From: an uncultured Pelagibacteraceae bacterium
Lineage (GTDB): Bacteria > Pseudomonadota > Alphaproteobacteria > Pelagibacterales > Pelagibacteraceae
Assembly (NCBI GenBank): GCA_902586495.1
Contig: CACIHQ010000003.1
Location: 36,606-100,605, forward strand
Reading direction: 5' to 3'
DNA length: 64,000 bases
In this document: piece by piece, positions 24,651 to 33,486 of the stretch
How positions within the stretch are numbered: the stretch's first letter is position 1
Layout: the number at the start of each line of letters is the position of its first letter
Position numbers and translations under genes: made by a program
The notes under the pieces: generated by a model
What the model saw: only the letters and a program-made list of their open reading frames with translations
Told to the model about the DNA's origin: nothing
Database searches by the model: none

Positions 24651-25339
24651 GCTTTTTTATTTTTTCTTGTTAATATCATTGCAGTAAATAATCCTGCTAG
24701 AGCTGCAACAATAACGTAAGCTTTAAAAGGAATATAACTATATCCAAAAGTCGCTACCAAACCTGAAATAATTATTACAATCACATTTATAAATTTTCTA
24801 AAGTCATTAACTAATAAAGCTAAAAATGTTAGAGGAACTGCAAAACTTAGTCCAAGTTTTTCTGGAATTGCTGCTCCAAGTATAATTCCTAAAAATGTAG
24901 TCGATTGCCAAATTACCCAACAAGTAGCTCCTCCACCTACTAAGTGAAAGTATCTATTATGGTCCTTATTCTTTTTTAAATATTCATTTGAAATTGCAAA
25001 TGCCTGATCGATTAAAAAATAGGATATAATAATCTTCCAAATCAATTTCAAATCTGACAAATGCTCTGATACCACAGCTCCGTAAAGCAAGTGTCTGGAG
25101 TTCACTGCACCAACCGAGCTGATTATTACTAAAGAAGATGCACCACCAGAAAATAATTGCAATAAAACTATCTGAGAAGCGCCCCCAAAAATAATTAAAG
25201 ACATTGCCATTGTTTCAATTGGATTAAATCCAACATCAATAGCAAGAACTCCAAATATTAAACCAAAGGGAACAACTGGTATCATTAGTGGGCTTACATC
25301 AATAATACCCTTTAAAAAAACTTTAAAGTTACTTTTCAT
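24647..25339 (-). CDS. azlC: AzlC-family branched-chain amino acid exporter
   Basis: This inner-membrane protein of 230 residues partners with AzlD to export branched-chain amino acids or analogues. Motifs include SPLMIPVVPFGLIFG, MSLIIFGGASQIVLLQLF, NSRHLLYGAVVS and DQAFAISNEY. It starts 18 bases after the iron-transporter operon's neighbour on the same strand. Confidence 0.9.
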   Translation of the reverse strand: MKSNFKVFLKGIIDVSPLMIPVVPFGLIFGVLAIDVGFNPIETMAMSLIIFGGASQIVLLQLFSGGASSLVIISSVGAVNSRHLLYGAVVSEHLSDLKLIWKIIISYFLIDQAFAISNEYLKKNKDHNRYFHLVGGGATCWVIWQSTTFLGIILGAAIPEKLGLSFAVPLTFLALLVNDFRKFINVIVIIISGLVATFGYSYIPFKAYVIVAALAGLFTAMILTRKNKKA

Positions 25340-25356
25340 TTCCTAAAAGGTTTTTA

Positions 25357-26418
25357 TTAGAAGCAAACTATATGATCAATATGAATTGGTCTTTTAATGC
25401 CAAATTTTTCACTAACTTCATGTTGATGAATATGATGAGAATGAACAAATACTGGAATAAGCCTATTGCTGGGTGTCCTTAAAGTATAAATAAAGTTTGT
25501 TCCTCTAAATTTTGTATCAACAACTTCTAATTTTAAATTACTTTGATCATCATGATGCAAATCCTCTGGTTGAACTAACAACTGAACATTTGAACCAATG
25601 GGAAAAGGTTTGACAAAATTTCCTGTAATAGTTCCAAGATCTTCATTTTCTAAACTTTTGGGACTTGTTACTTCTGCTGGTATCAAAACACCTCTATTTA
25701 AAAAATTCACCACCTCTATTGAATTTGGAAGGTGATAAAGTTTATAAGGGTCATCAAACTGTCTTAGCTCTTGATCAAAAATAATTCCGCATTTTGAGCC
25801 TAAGTAAAAAGCCTCGTAGGAATCATGAGTCACAATTATTGTTGAGATTTTTAAAGTTTTTAAAATTTTTTTTAACGTAATTTGAATTTCCTCTTTAAAA
25901 CTTTGATCAACATTAGACAAAGGTTCATCTAGCAATAATAGATCAGGTTGGGTGAGCAAAGTTCTTGCTAAAGATGTTCTCTGAGCTTCGCCAGCACTAA
26001 TTTGGTGAGGGTACTGTTTTAATATATTAGAAAGATCTAATAAATCTAAAATTTCCTTTAGATCAATCTGCTTTTCTTTTTTTCCTTTATTTTTTTCTAA
26101 ACCCAATAAAATATTTTTTTCTACTGTATAATGTGGAAACAAACTATTCTCTTGGAAAGCTAAAGAAATATTTCTATCCTCAGGCTCAACATTCACATCA
26201 CTTGAGGATATTGTTTTACCTTTTAGCTCAATAGATCCATTTTTAATTTTTTGTAAACCAGCTATTGTTCTTAATATAGTTGTTTTGCCTATTCCCGAAG
26301 GACCAAGTAGACATATAACATCACCCTCGTTTTCAATTGCAAAAGACATGTTTCTTACTTTTGTTTTACCTCCAGCAACAAAATCAACATTTTTTACCTC
26401 AAAGAAATTATTATTCAT
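25357..26418 (-). CDS. fbpC: Iron(III) ABC transporter ATP-binding protein, FbpC-type
   Basis: This ATPase of 353 residues belongs to the iron/spermidine/putrescine class. Walker A is GPSGIGKTT, Walker B LLLLDEPLSNVD, the switch region IVTHDSYEAFYLG, and a C-terminal TOBE-like domain follows. The ABC signature reads ISAGEAQRTSLAR, where Ala replaces the first Gly of LSGGQ. It overlaps the permease gene by 8 bases. Confidence 0.9.
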   Translation of the reverse strand: MNNNFFEVKNVDFVAGGKTKVRNMSFAIENEGDVICLLGPSGIGKTTILRTIAGLQKIKNGSIELKGKTISSSDVNVEPEDRNISLAFQENSLFPHYTVEKNILLGLEKNKGKKEKQIDLKEILDLLDLSNILKQYPHQISAGEAQRTSLARTLLTQPDLLLLDEPLSNVDQSFKEEIQITLKKILKTLKISTIIVTHDSYEAFYLGSKCGIIFDQELRQFDDPYKLYHLPNSIEVVNFLNRGVLIPAEVTSPKSLENEDLGTITGNFVKPFPIGSNVQLLVQPEDLHHDDQSNLKLEVVDTKFRGTNFIYTLRTPSNRLIPVFVHSHHIHQHEVSEKFGIKRPIHIDHIVCF

Positions 26419-28030
26419 TGTTTTCTCTTAAAATATATTTGGATGCAATTATAATAAAAAAAGATGCAATTAAAATTAAAAATAGTGATGGCACAGCTGC
26501 AGCTTCAAGCAAATCTTCTGAAGCAGAAATATAAGCAGTCGTCGCAAAGGTTTCAAAATTGAAGGGTCTTAAAATCAATGTTATTGGTAATTCTCTTATA
26601 ATTTCAAGTGAGACTAAAATAATAATGAATAACAAAGAATTTCTCAAAAAAGGAACGTGAATATGCATAAATGTTTTTCTTTTTGAGTAACCCAGTAAGT
26701 ACGCACTTTCATCAACTGCGATATTAATTTTTTCATACCCTGACTTTATCCCATTATACGCAAGTGAATAAAATCTAACAAAGTAAACTAGAACTAATCC
26801 AATTATTGAACCTATGAATATTTTCTTTATTGAAAAGAAACCAAGACTTTTAATTACATTTTCATCAAACCAAGCAATGAAAGTAATGTATGCAACTGCT
26901 AATATTACACCTGGTATTGCATAACCTGAAATAGATAGAGTAGACAAGACATTTAAAACTTTATTTTTAGTTACTCTATTTCCATAATTAGAAATTAGTG
27001 CGAAAATTATCAAAACTAAACTAGATAAAGAAACCAAATATAAGGTATTTTTTAATAGATCTAAAACTTGAAGTTCAAATAAATTTTCAGGGAATTTTAG
27101 TGTCCAATACATCATTTGACTTAAAGGGAATAAAAAACTTAAGAAGAATACAGAAAAACAAAATATGAAAGCCAGAAAGGATTTTTTTCCCTCGAGTTTT
27201 ATTTTCTGCTTTTGCTTAAATCCACCCCTCGAATTGAAGTGGTATTTTGCCTTCTTTCTCGAAAAATTTTCTATAATGAAGAGTGCAAAGATAAAAAGTA
27301 GTAAAAAAAATGATAATCTATTTGCAAAAGCTAAATCATCAAAGGCTATCCAAGAATTATATATTCCTGTAGTTAAGGTATTTATTGAAAAAAAATCAAC
27401 TGCACCAAATTCTGCTAGAGTTTCCATTGCTACCAACGATAAGCCTGCAATTATAGCCGGTCGTGCTGATGGTAAAATAATTGAATATAATGTTTTTAAT
27501 TTAGTAAATCCTAGGTTTTTACCTAATTCTATTATATTTTGTGATTGATACAAAAAAGATGCTCTGGCTAAAATATAAACATAAGCATATAAAGAAAAAG
27601 AAATAGATAAGATAACACCAAATAAACCATCAAATTTAGGTATATTTTGATTGTAATTACCATCACCAAATAAATTTTTTAAAATAGTATATGCAGTTCC
27701 ATAATTTTCAAAAAAAGCTGTTAAAGAATAAGCGTAGATATACGGTGGGACTGCAAAAGATAATATTAAACTCCATTTGAAAAAATTACTCAGTGGAAAT
27801 TCGTAAAAAGAAACCAAATAAGCTGACCCAGTGCCAATTAAAAAAGTTAATAATAAAACAGAAAATAATAAAAAAATTGAGTTAAATATGTATTCTACTA
27901 AAAAAGTGTCTTTTAAAACTTGATAATAATTTGAAGTATCTTCAAAAAAACTGGAAAAGACGGTAAGTATTGGGATTATTACAAAAAGTGAAATTAAAAA
28001 AGAAGATATATGCCAAAAACTAATTCTCAT
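26411..28030 (-). CDS. fbpB: Iron(III) ABC transporter permease, fused FbpB-type
   Basis: The 539-residue inner-membrane protein holds two consecutive permease modules with about twelve helices, the usual architecture of iron(III) permeases. ATPase-contact loops are visible twice: KNLGFTKLKTLYSIILPSARPAI and YLLGYSKRKTFMHIHVPFLRNSL. It lies between the receptor/small-protein genes and the ATPase gene, behind a stem-loop. Confidence 0.92.
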   Translation of the reverse strand: MRISFWHISSFLISLFVIIPILTVFSSFFEDTSNYYQVLKDTFLVEYIFNSIFLLFSVLLLTFLIGTGSAYLVSFYEFPLSNFFKWSLILSFAVPPYIYAYSLTAFFENYGTAYTILKNLFGDGNYNQNIPKFDGLFGVILSISFSLYAYVYILARASFLYQSQNIIELGKNLGFTKLKTLYSIILPSARPAIIAGLSLVAMETLAEFGAVDFFSINTLTTGIYNSWIAFDDLAFANRLSFFLLLFIFALFIIENFSRKKAKYHFNSRGGFKQKQKIKLEGKKSFLAFIFCFSVFFLSFLFPLSQMMYWTLKFPENLFELQVLDLLKNTLYLVSLSSLVLIIFALISNYGNRVTKNKVLNVLSTLSISGYAIPGVILAVAYITFIAWFDENVIKSLGFFSIKKIFIGSIIGLVLVYFVRFYSLAYNGIKSGYEKINIAVDESAYLLGYSKRKTFMHIHVPFLRNSLLFIIILVSLEIIRELPITLILRPFNFETFATTAYISASEDLLEAAAVPSLFLILIASFFIIIASKYILRENNE

Positions 28031-28065
28031 AATTTATAATCCGCCTTATAAACACGAAAGTATTT

Positions 28066-28115
28066 GTGCCCATACTAAAAGGAAGGAGACATCTTCTCAG
28101 TCAAAGTATGGGCAC
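28066..28115 (-). terminator. Long stem-loop between fbpA/small gene and fbpB
   Basis: GTGCCCATACT and AGTATGGGCAC form a perfect 11-base stem around a 28-base loop. There is no following T-run on the minus strand. It is therefore more likely an attenuator or RNA-protecting hairpin for the receptor message than a full terminator. Confidence 0.55.
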
Positions 28116-28125
28116 TCCAGAAAAT

Positions 28126-28296
28126 TTAAAGATCAAATACTTTTAGGATATGCGGAACCTCCTTAGCACTTAATTCTGAAAGTTTTCTATTATTTACTCT
28201 TTTTACGATTTTTTTACATTCTAAATTACATGGTGAACATGCCTTAGAAGATTTATTGTAATCAATATCAGATATAAATTTCTTTTTTTCTCTCAT
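28126..28296 (-). CDS. Small cysteine-motif protein following fbpA
   Basis: Starting at the ATG 2 bases after the fbpA stop gives 56 residues (the track's longer start would overlap fbpA). The lysine-rich chain contains CSPCNLEC, three cysteines able to bind iron or zinc or carry redox chemistry. No family was recognised. Its place inside an iron-uptake operon hints at a metal-related role, which is inference; chance ORF remains possible. Confidence 0.5.
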   Translation of the reverse strand: MREKKKFISDIDYNKSSKACSPCNLECKKIVKRVNNRKLSELSAKEVPHILKVFDL

Positions 28297-28298
28297 TG

Positions 28299-29330
28299 TT
28301 ACTTCCAACCAGCAGCCGTCATTACCTCTACTGCAGCAGCTTGATTTTTTCCATAAGAAGCGAGTTTAGTTTTCATGTCTTGTTTGAAATCTAACCCCAA
28401 GTTATTAACTACTAATGGACTTGGCGAAACACCATCAATCATTGGAAACTCAAAAGTATTATTTGTAAAATGCTCTTGAGACTCTGGAGTTAATAAAAAC
28501 TCTACGAGTTTAACAGCGTTGCCTTTGTTTGGGGCACCTTTTACTAGAGCTGCACAACTTACGTTCATGTGTGTTCCTCTGTCATTTTGATTAGGAAAGA
28601 ACGCTTTAACTTTTTTTGCAGCCTCTTGTTGTTCTGCACCCTTTTTACCTGATAACATTAAAGCTAAGTAATATGTATTAGCTACAGCAATATCAGCCTC
28701 ACCAGCTGCTACTGCCATTATTTGTGCTCTATCATTGCCTGTCGGTGTTCTTGCCATATTGGCAACAACTCCTTCAGCCCACGCGGCTGTTGCAGCTTTT
28801 CCATTATTTTTAATCAATGAAGCAACAAGAGATTTATTATATATGTTACTTGATTTTCTTATTACCAGTCTACCTTTCCACTTGGGATCAGCTAAACCCT
28901 CATAGGTCATTCCAGATAATTCTGCACCTGTAACTCTTTCAGGTGAATAATAAATTATCCTAGCTCTTTTTGCGATTCCCACCCACTTGTTTGTTCTAAA
29001 ACTTTTTGGAACGGCATCTTTAATAGCTTTAGAAGTTAGGCCACCTTGAAGCGTACCTTTTGCATCCATGGCTCCACATCTACCTGCATCTGCAGTGATG
29101 TATAGATCAGCAGAAGAGTCTGCACCCTCGCTTATTATTCTTTTTTCTAAAGAACCCGATTTTCCGTTTATCAAATTGACTTTAATTCCGGTCTTATTTG
29201 TAAATTTTGAGTAAAGTTCAGAGTCTGCTTTATAGTGTCTTGCGTTAAAAACATTAATCTCGTCTGCAATTGCGAATGATGATGCAAATATTGAGAAGAC
29301 TAACGTAATTGTTGATATTATATTCTTCAT
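28299..29330 (-). CDS. fbpA: Iron(III)-binding periplasmic protein, FbpA-type
   Basis: The 343-residue receptor has a signal peptide (ending SSFAIADEI). The mature start NVFNARHYKADSELYSKF and the paired tyrosines of ANTYYLALMLSG, which bind ferric iron in FbpA/FutA proteins, are clear. RAGRCGAMDAKG-type segments and TPTGNDRAQIMAV also fit the family. Two Fur-like palindromes lie 40-75 bases upstream. Confidence 0.93.
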   Translation of the reverse strand: MKNIISTITLVFSIFASSFAIADEINVFNARHYKADSELYSKFTNKTGIKVNLINGKSGSLEKRIISEGADSSADLYITADAGRCGAMDAKGTLQGGLTSKAIKDAVPKSFRTNKWVGIAKRARIIYYSPERVTGAELSGMTYEGLADPKWKGRLVIRKSSNIYNKSLVASLIKNNGKAATAAWAEGVVANMARTPTGNDRAQIMAVAAGEADIAVANTYYLALMLSGKKGAEQQEAAKKVKAFFPNQNDRGTHMNVSCAALVKGAPNKGNAVKLVEFLLTPESQEHFTNNTFEFPMIDGVSPSPLVVNNLGLDFKQDMKTKLASYGKNQAAAVEVMTAAGWK

Positions 29331-29373
29331 ATATCCTCAGTTTTTATTGTTTTTCCGCATGATTCTTAATGAG

Positions 29374-29392
29374 AATGAGAACTATTCTCATT
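29374..29392. promoter_or_regulatory. Fur-like box upstream of fbpA
   Basis: AATGAGAACTATTCTCATT is a perfect dyad with 8-base arms and a 3-base centre. Its form (GAGAA-n3-TTCTC) matches Fur-type iron boxes. It lies 44-62 bases before the fbpA ATG. Confidence 0.75.
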
Positions 29393-29407
29393 GATAATGA
29401 TTATCAA
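29391..29407. promoter_or_regulatory. Second Fur-like box, GATAATGATTATC type
   Basis: TTGATAATGATTATCAA is a perfect dyad with 8-base arms around one central base and contains most of the classical Fur consensus. It directly abuts the first box, suggesting cooperative binding and strong iron repression of fbpA. Confidence 0.78.
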
Positions 29408-29428
29408 TCGCAATAGTGTCGCAGGCTT

Positions 29429-30319
29429 CTATGATTTCCAGTCACCTATTTTGCTGAATAAAAAATTTCTAAAAGCTTGAACTCTCGCAGTATTTTTTAG
29501 TGATTGTGGGTATACGAAATGAGCTTCCGTTATTGGTCCCTCAGATTTAGGTAAAACTTTAATTACCTTGTTTGAGTCACTTACCAAATATTCTGGTAAA
29601 GCGGCTAATCCAACACCTGTTTCAACCGCTAGTAATAAACCCATCACACTATTGACCTTCATAATCGGTTTTCTTTTTTTGCCCTCAGGCATCCCTAATT
29701 TTAATACCCAATCAGGATTATAAACTGGGGAAGGAGCTCCTCTTCCAAAAGATATGAATTTATGCTTGTTTAAATCATTTATTGATTTGGGCATGCCGTT
29801 TTTCTCTAAATACCTATTAGAACCATAGATATAGTATTTCAAATCTACCAATTTTTTTTGAATATAGTTTAATTGTTTTGGTCTTCGCATAAAGATGCCA
29901 ATATCTGCTTGTCTAGTGCTTAAATCTAGTTCTTTATCCTCAAAAATAAGCTCAATCTCTATATCGGGATTTAATCTCATAAATTCTTGAATTCTTGGTG
30001 TCAACCAATGAGTGCCAAAACTTCTTACTGTCGTAATGGTTAATTTTCCAGTTGGCTTATTTTTTTGATCCCCTAAAGTAGTTTCTACCTCTTTTAATTT
30101 ACTTATAACTTCATGAGCAGTTTTAAAAACATACTCACCATTTTCTGTAAGAGTAAGTCCTCTTGCATGTCTTTCGAATAATTGAACTTGTAAATCTTGC
30201 TCTAGTGATTGGATTTGCCGACTAATAGCCGATTGACTTAAGTTTAAATTGACTGTTGCATTTGTAAAGCTTCCAGCCTCAGCCACTGCATGAAATATTT
30301 TTAATTTGTCCCAATCCAT
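29429..30319 (-). CDS. LysR-family transcriptional regulator
   Basis: The 296-residue protein has an N-terminal winged helix-turn-helix (FHAVAEAGSFTNATVNLNLSQSAISRQI) and a LysR substrate-binding domain. Its ATG overlaps the acuI-like stop by one base, so it is cotranscribed with acuI and folE. It may regulate that operon or the neighbouring fbp genes; the ligand is unknown. Confidence 0.92.
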   Translation of the reverse strand: MDWDKLKIFHAVAEAGSFTNATVNLNLSQSAISRQIQSLEQDLQVQLFERHARGLTLTENGEYVFKTAHEVISKLKEVETTLGDQKNKPTGKLTITTVRSFGTHWLTPRIQEFMRLNPDIEIELIFEDKELDLSTRQADIGIFMRRPKQLNYIQKKLVDLKYYIYGSNRYLEKNGMPKSINDLNKHKFISFGRGAPSPVYNPDWVLKLGMPEGKKRKPIMKVNSVMGLLLAVETGVGLAALPEYLVSDSNKVIKVLPKSEGPITEAHFVYPQSLKNTARVQAFRNFLFSKIGDWKS

Positions 30320-31320
30320 TATTTATTCAAATCTACTAAAACTCTTCCTGAAATTTCACCTTTTAATATCTTCGGATAAGTTTCAATTAACTCCTCCAAG
30401 GTTACAGTTTGAATAGAATTTTCTAATAAATCAAAATCAATTAATTTCGAAGCTTCTCCCCAAATAAATTCTCTTCTTCGAATGCTACAATTGGCCGAGT
30501 CCATACCCCAAAGTTTTATTCCTCTTAACATAAATGGTATCACATTAGTATTTAATTCATTGGTGCTTGCGTTACCACAAACAGCAATGATTCCATTAGA
30601 ATTTGTTTGAACTATTGCATTGGCTAAAATTTTTCCACCAACTGTATCAACCACTCCATCCCATAAACCTTTATCAATCAGTTTTGGATCTTTATCGAAT
30701 TCAGCCCTATTTATAACGTTTTTAGCACCTAATGATTTCAAGTAGTCAGCTTTAGACTCTTTTCCAGATACGGCAGTAACCTCGTACCCCATTTTATTTA
30801 ATATCATTACAGCAATACTTCCCACTCCTCCAGATGCTCCTGTTACCAAAACATTTTTTACTTTTTCGCCTAATAGAATTTCTTCTCTTGCCTTGATTGC
30901 AAATGCTGCCATTAGAGATGTAAAACCTGCCGTGCCCAATATCATTGCTTGCATTGTCGTTAAACCAGTTGGTTTTTTAACCAAAAAATCTCCATTAACT
31001 TTTGCAATTTGCGAATAACCACCGTAGAAAATCTCCCCAACTCTAAAACCAGTCAAAATTACTTCGTCACCTGATTTAAATTTTGAGTTTTCACTTTCTA
31101 AAACAGTACCTGAAAAATCAATTCCAGGAATATGAGGAAATTCCTTAACTAACCTACCACCATTTTTAAGGATCATTCCATCTTTAAAATTTAAGTCTGA
31201 ATAATCTACTTTGACAGTTACATCGCCATGTTTTAAAAAATTTTTATCAATTGATTTTACTACCCTTGTGAACTTATCACCTTCTTGATTTAGTATTAAT
31301 GCTTTAAATTGATCAGACAC
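30319..31320 (-). CDS. acuI: AcuI/YhdH-type acryloyl-CoA reductase-like MDR oxidoreductase
   Basis: This 333-residue zinc-independent medium-chain reductase is of the YhdH/AcuI type. Early motifs are DLNFKDGMIL and FPHIPGIDFSGTV. The NADPH site is LVTGASGGVGSIAV, and the C-terminal IKLWGMDSANCSIRRRE is characteristic of AcuI. AcuI reduces toxic acryloyl-CoA from DMSP or 3-hydroxypropionate to propionyl-CoA. It follows folE by 1 base. Confidence 0.85.
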   Translation of the reverse strand: MSDQFKALILNQEGDKFTRVVKSIDKNFLKHGDVTVKVDYSDLNFKDGMILKNGGRLVKEFPHIPGIDFSGTVLESENSKFKSGDEVILTGFRVGEIFYGGYSQIAKVNGDFLVKKPTGLTTMQAMILGTAGFTSLMAAFAIKAREEILLGEKVKNVLVTGASGGVGSIAVMILNKMGYEVTAVSGKESKADYLKSLGAKNVINRAEFDKDPKLIDKGLWDGVVDTVGGKILANAIVQTNSNGIIAVCGNASTNELNTNVIPFMLRGIKLWGMDSANCSIRRREFIWGEASKLIDFDLLENSIQTVTLEELIETYPKILKGEISGRVLVDLNK

Positions 31321-31321
31321 T

Positions 31322-31936
31322 TTAATCTTTTTGCGTGCTTATAAATCTTAAATACCTATTTTGATAGCTTAGATCTTCTTTAAACTGACCTAAGTAATAA
31401 TTCGTTACTGTTGAAGCTTGTTCTTTTTTAATTCCTCTCATTGTCATACACTGATGAGTTGAGTCAATAGTTACAGCTACACCTTTTGCATCTAAAGATT
31501 TCATAAGTGTATTCGCAATCTGCATAGTTAATCTTTCTTGTGTTTGCAGTCTTTTTGAAAAAACTTCTACAACTCTTGCTAATTTACTTAATCCTACCAC
31601 TCTGTCTCTTGGAATATAAGCTACATGGGCTTTTCCAATTATTGGTGCCATATGATGTTCACAATGACTTTGAACCGATATATTTTTTTGAACAACCATA
31701 TCATCATAACCCTCAACATCTCCAAAAGTTTTATCTAATACTAAGTTTGGATCTTCTTTATATCCTTTAAAATATTCCTTAAAAGCTTTAACTACTCTTT
31801 TAGGTGTTTCCAGTAGGCCTTCTCTTTCAGGATCTTCACCTATCCATTTCAAAATTGTTTTAAAAGCTTCTTCAGCATCCTTATCGGATACAATTTCAGT
31901 TTTTTGTTCTTCGTTATTATTTTTAACAAGTTTCAT
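31322..31936 (-). CDS. folE: GTP cyclohydrolase I
   Basis: This enzyme makes dihydroneopterin triphosphate from GTP, the first step to folate. Zinc ligands are visible (Cys in QSHCEHHMAPI and Cys in STHQCMTMRG), along with GLSKLARVVEVFSKRLQTQERLT. The 204-residue length is normal. It starts the leftward folE-acuI-lysR operon. Folate supply matches the window's many tetrahydrofolate-using enzymes. Confidence 0.95.
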   Translation of the reverse strand: MKLVKNNNEEQKTEIVSDKDAEEAFKTILKWIGEDPEREGLLETPKRVVKAFKEYFKGYKEDPNLVLDKTFGDVEGYDDMVVQKNISVQSHCEHHMAPIIGKAHVAYIPRDRVVGLSKLARVVEVFSKRLQTQERLTMQIANTLMKSLDAKGVAVTIDSTHQCMTMRGIKKEQASTVTNYYLGQFKEDLSYQNRYLRFISTQKD

Positions 31937-32012
31937 TGCGGGTTTTATACCTATAAATTTATATTTTTAAAATATTTAATATATCCAGATATATGCTACA
32001 TAATTACCTTAT

Positions 32013-32480
32013 ATGTTCAAAAAAAGAGAAAATGTCCCTGAAATTGAAGAAGGTAATCTTCTTTCTCCAAAATTTGATAATGATGGTTTAATTCCTGTAA
32101 TTACAATGTGTGATAAAACTAAGGATATTCTTATGCATGGTTATATGAATGTCGAGGCTTTAAAAAAAACTATTGAAACTAAAGAAGCTCATTATTTTAG
32201 TAGATCAAGAAAAACTATTTGGCATAAAGGTAAAACTAGTGGATTTATTCAAAAAGTAAAAGAAATTCGAATTGATGATGATCAAGACTCTATTTGGTTG
32301 ACTGTCGATATTGGTGAGGGAGCAAGCTGTCATGTTGGATATAGATCTTGTTTTTATAGATCTATACCTCTAGGAGTAATTCATAACGGTAGAGAGGTGA
32401 AAATGAAATTTTTAGAAAAAGAAAAAAAATTTGATCCAGAAGAAGTATACAAAGATCAACCCAACCCTACAAAAATTTAA
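32013..32480 (+). CDS. hisI: Phosphoribosyl-AMP cyclohydrolase
   Basis: This is the third step of histidine synthesis. HYFSRSRKTIWHKGKTSG and the metal-binding cysteines in GASCHVGYRSCFYRSIP are diagnostic. The 155 residues cover the single-domain HisI, without the HisE part. It is divergent from folE. Confidence 0.94.
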   Translation: MFKKRENVPEIEEGNLLSPKFDNDGLIPVITMCDKTKDILMHGYMNVEALKKTIETKEAHYFSRSRKTIWHKGKTSGFIQKVKEIRIDDDQDSIWLTVDIGEGASCHVGYRSCFYRSIPLGVIHNGREVKMKFLEKEKKFDPEEVYKDQPNPTKI

Positions 32481-32483
32481 ACT

Positions 32484-33116
32484 ATGGAAAATAATTATGG
32501 TTTAATTAAAGCTTTTGGTCCCTCCATATTTAAAGTGAAGATTCCAGAAGAACTGTTAAATAAACTCAATAAATTTATTGATGATACAATTAATGATGAA
32601 GAGCAATCAAAAAAACTAGATGTTGGCAAAGGTCTTGTAGGAGATGTAAAACAGGAATTTAAATTAGACAAAAAAACTGTACAAGAAAGTGGATGGTTAA
32701 AATTTTTGGGTGATTCAGTTGCACAGTGGATTTATAAAGATACTGGAAATAAAATTTCAGAATTTAGATTAATTGAGTCGTGGGTAGTAAGACAATTTGA
32801 AAATGAATATAACCCGATACATTGGCATTCAGGCCATATATCTGGTGCAGGATTTTTAAAGTTACCTGAAACTTTTGGAAAGCCCTATCAAAATAATAAG
32901 CAAGACTACAGAGGTGGAAACTTAGAATTAATTCATGGTAACAGAATGTTTTTGTCTCAATGTAGATATCCTATAAAACCAAAAGTAGGGGATTTTTATT
33001 TTTTCCCTCATTATTTGATGCATACGGTTTATCCTTTTAAAGGAACAAAGGAAGAGAGGCGTTCAATTTCATTTAATGGACTTATAGATAGTAAAATTTT
33101 TAATATATTTGGATAA
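32484..33116 (+). CDS. Putative 2OG-Fe(II) oxygenase (PF13759-type)
   Basis: The 210-residue protein resembles the family often called putative 2OG-Fe(II) oxygenase, also common in marine phages. The likely iron-ligand region is NPIHWHSGHISGAGFL, and a distal histidine lies in FFPHYLMHTVYPFKG, with a following RRSISFNG. It starts 3 bases after hisI. Substrate is unknown. Confidence 0.82.
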   Translation: MENNYGLIKAFGPSIFKVKIPEELLNKLNKFIDDTINDEEQSKKLDVGKGLVGDVKQEFKLDKKTVQESGWLKFLGDSVAQWIYKDTGNKISEFRLIESWVVRQFENEYNPIHWHSGHISGAGFLKLPETFGKPYQNNKQDYRGGNLELIHGNRMFLSQCRYPIKPKVGDFYFFPHYLMHTVYPFKGTKEERRSISFNGLIDSKIFNIFG

Positions 33117-33120
33117 ATCA

Positions 33121-33486
33121 ATGCAAAAAAATGTTTTGGGTGAAAATTTAGAAAGTTGTTCATTGGATCCACTCACTGGATGGTATAGAGATGGCTGTTG
33201 TAACACTGATGAAAATGATAGAGGTTTACACACCGTTTGTGCAAAAGTAACAACCGAATTTTTAGAATGGTGTAAAGAAGCTGGTAACGATTTAATTACG
33301 CCCCATCCGGAATACGGTTTTCCTGGTTTAAAGGATGGAGATGGATGGTGTGTATGTGCTACCTGGTATGCCAGAGCTGTCGAAGCTGGTAAAGGTTGTC
33401 CAATTTATCTAAAAAGCACACATGAAAATACTTTGAAAATTCTACCTATCGAAACATTAAAAAAATTTGCGATAGATCTATCTTAA
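33121..33486 (+). CDS. DUF2237 family protein
   Basis: The family start MQKNVLGENLESCS fits the ATG at 33121; the track's TTG at 33109 is probably too early. The 121 residues include GWYRDGCCNT, THTVCAKVT-like and DGDGWCVCATWY, giving many conserved cysteines. No function is established. It closes the hisI-oxygenase operon and converges on ETF-QO with no gap. Confidence 0.88.
   Translation: MQKNVLGENLESCSLDPLTGWYRDGCCNTDENDRGLHTVCAKVTTEFLEWCKEAGNDLITPHPEYGFPGLKDGDGWCVCATWYARAVEAGKGCPIYLKSTHENTLKILPIETLKKFAIDLS

Noticed and set aside
27165-27548. 127-residue plus-strand ORF in the track
   Set aside because: Lies wholly antisense to the well-supported fbpB gene and has a low-complexity composition.
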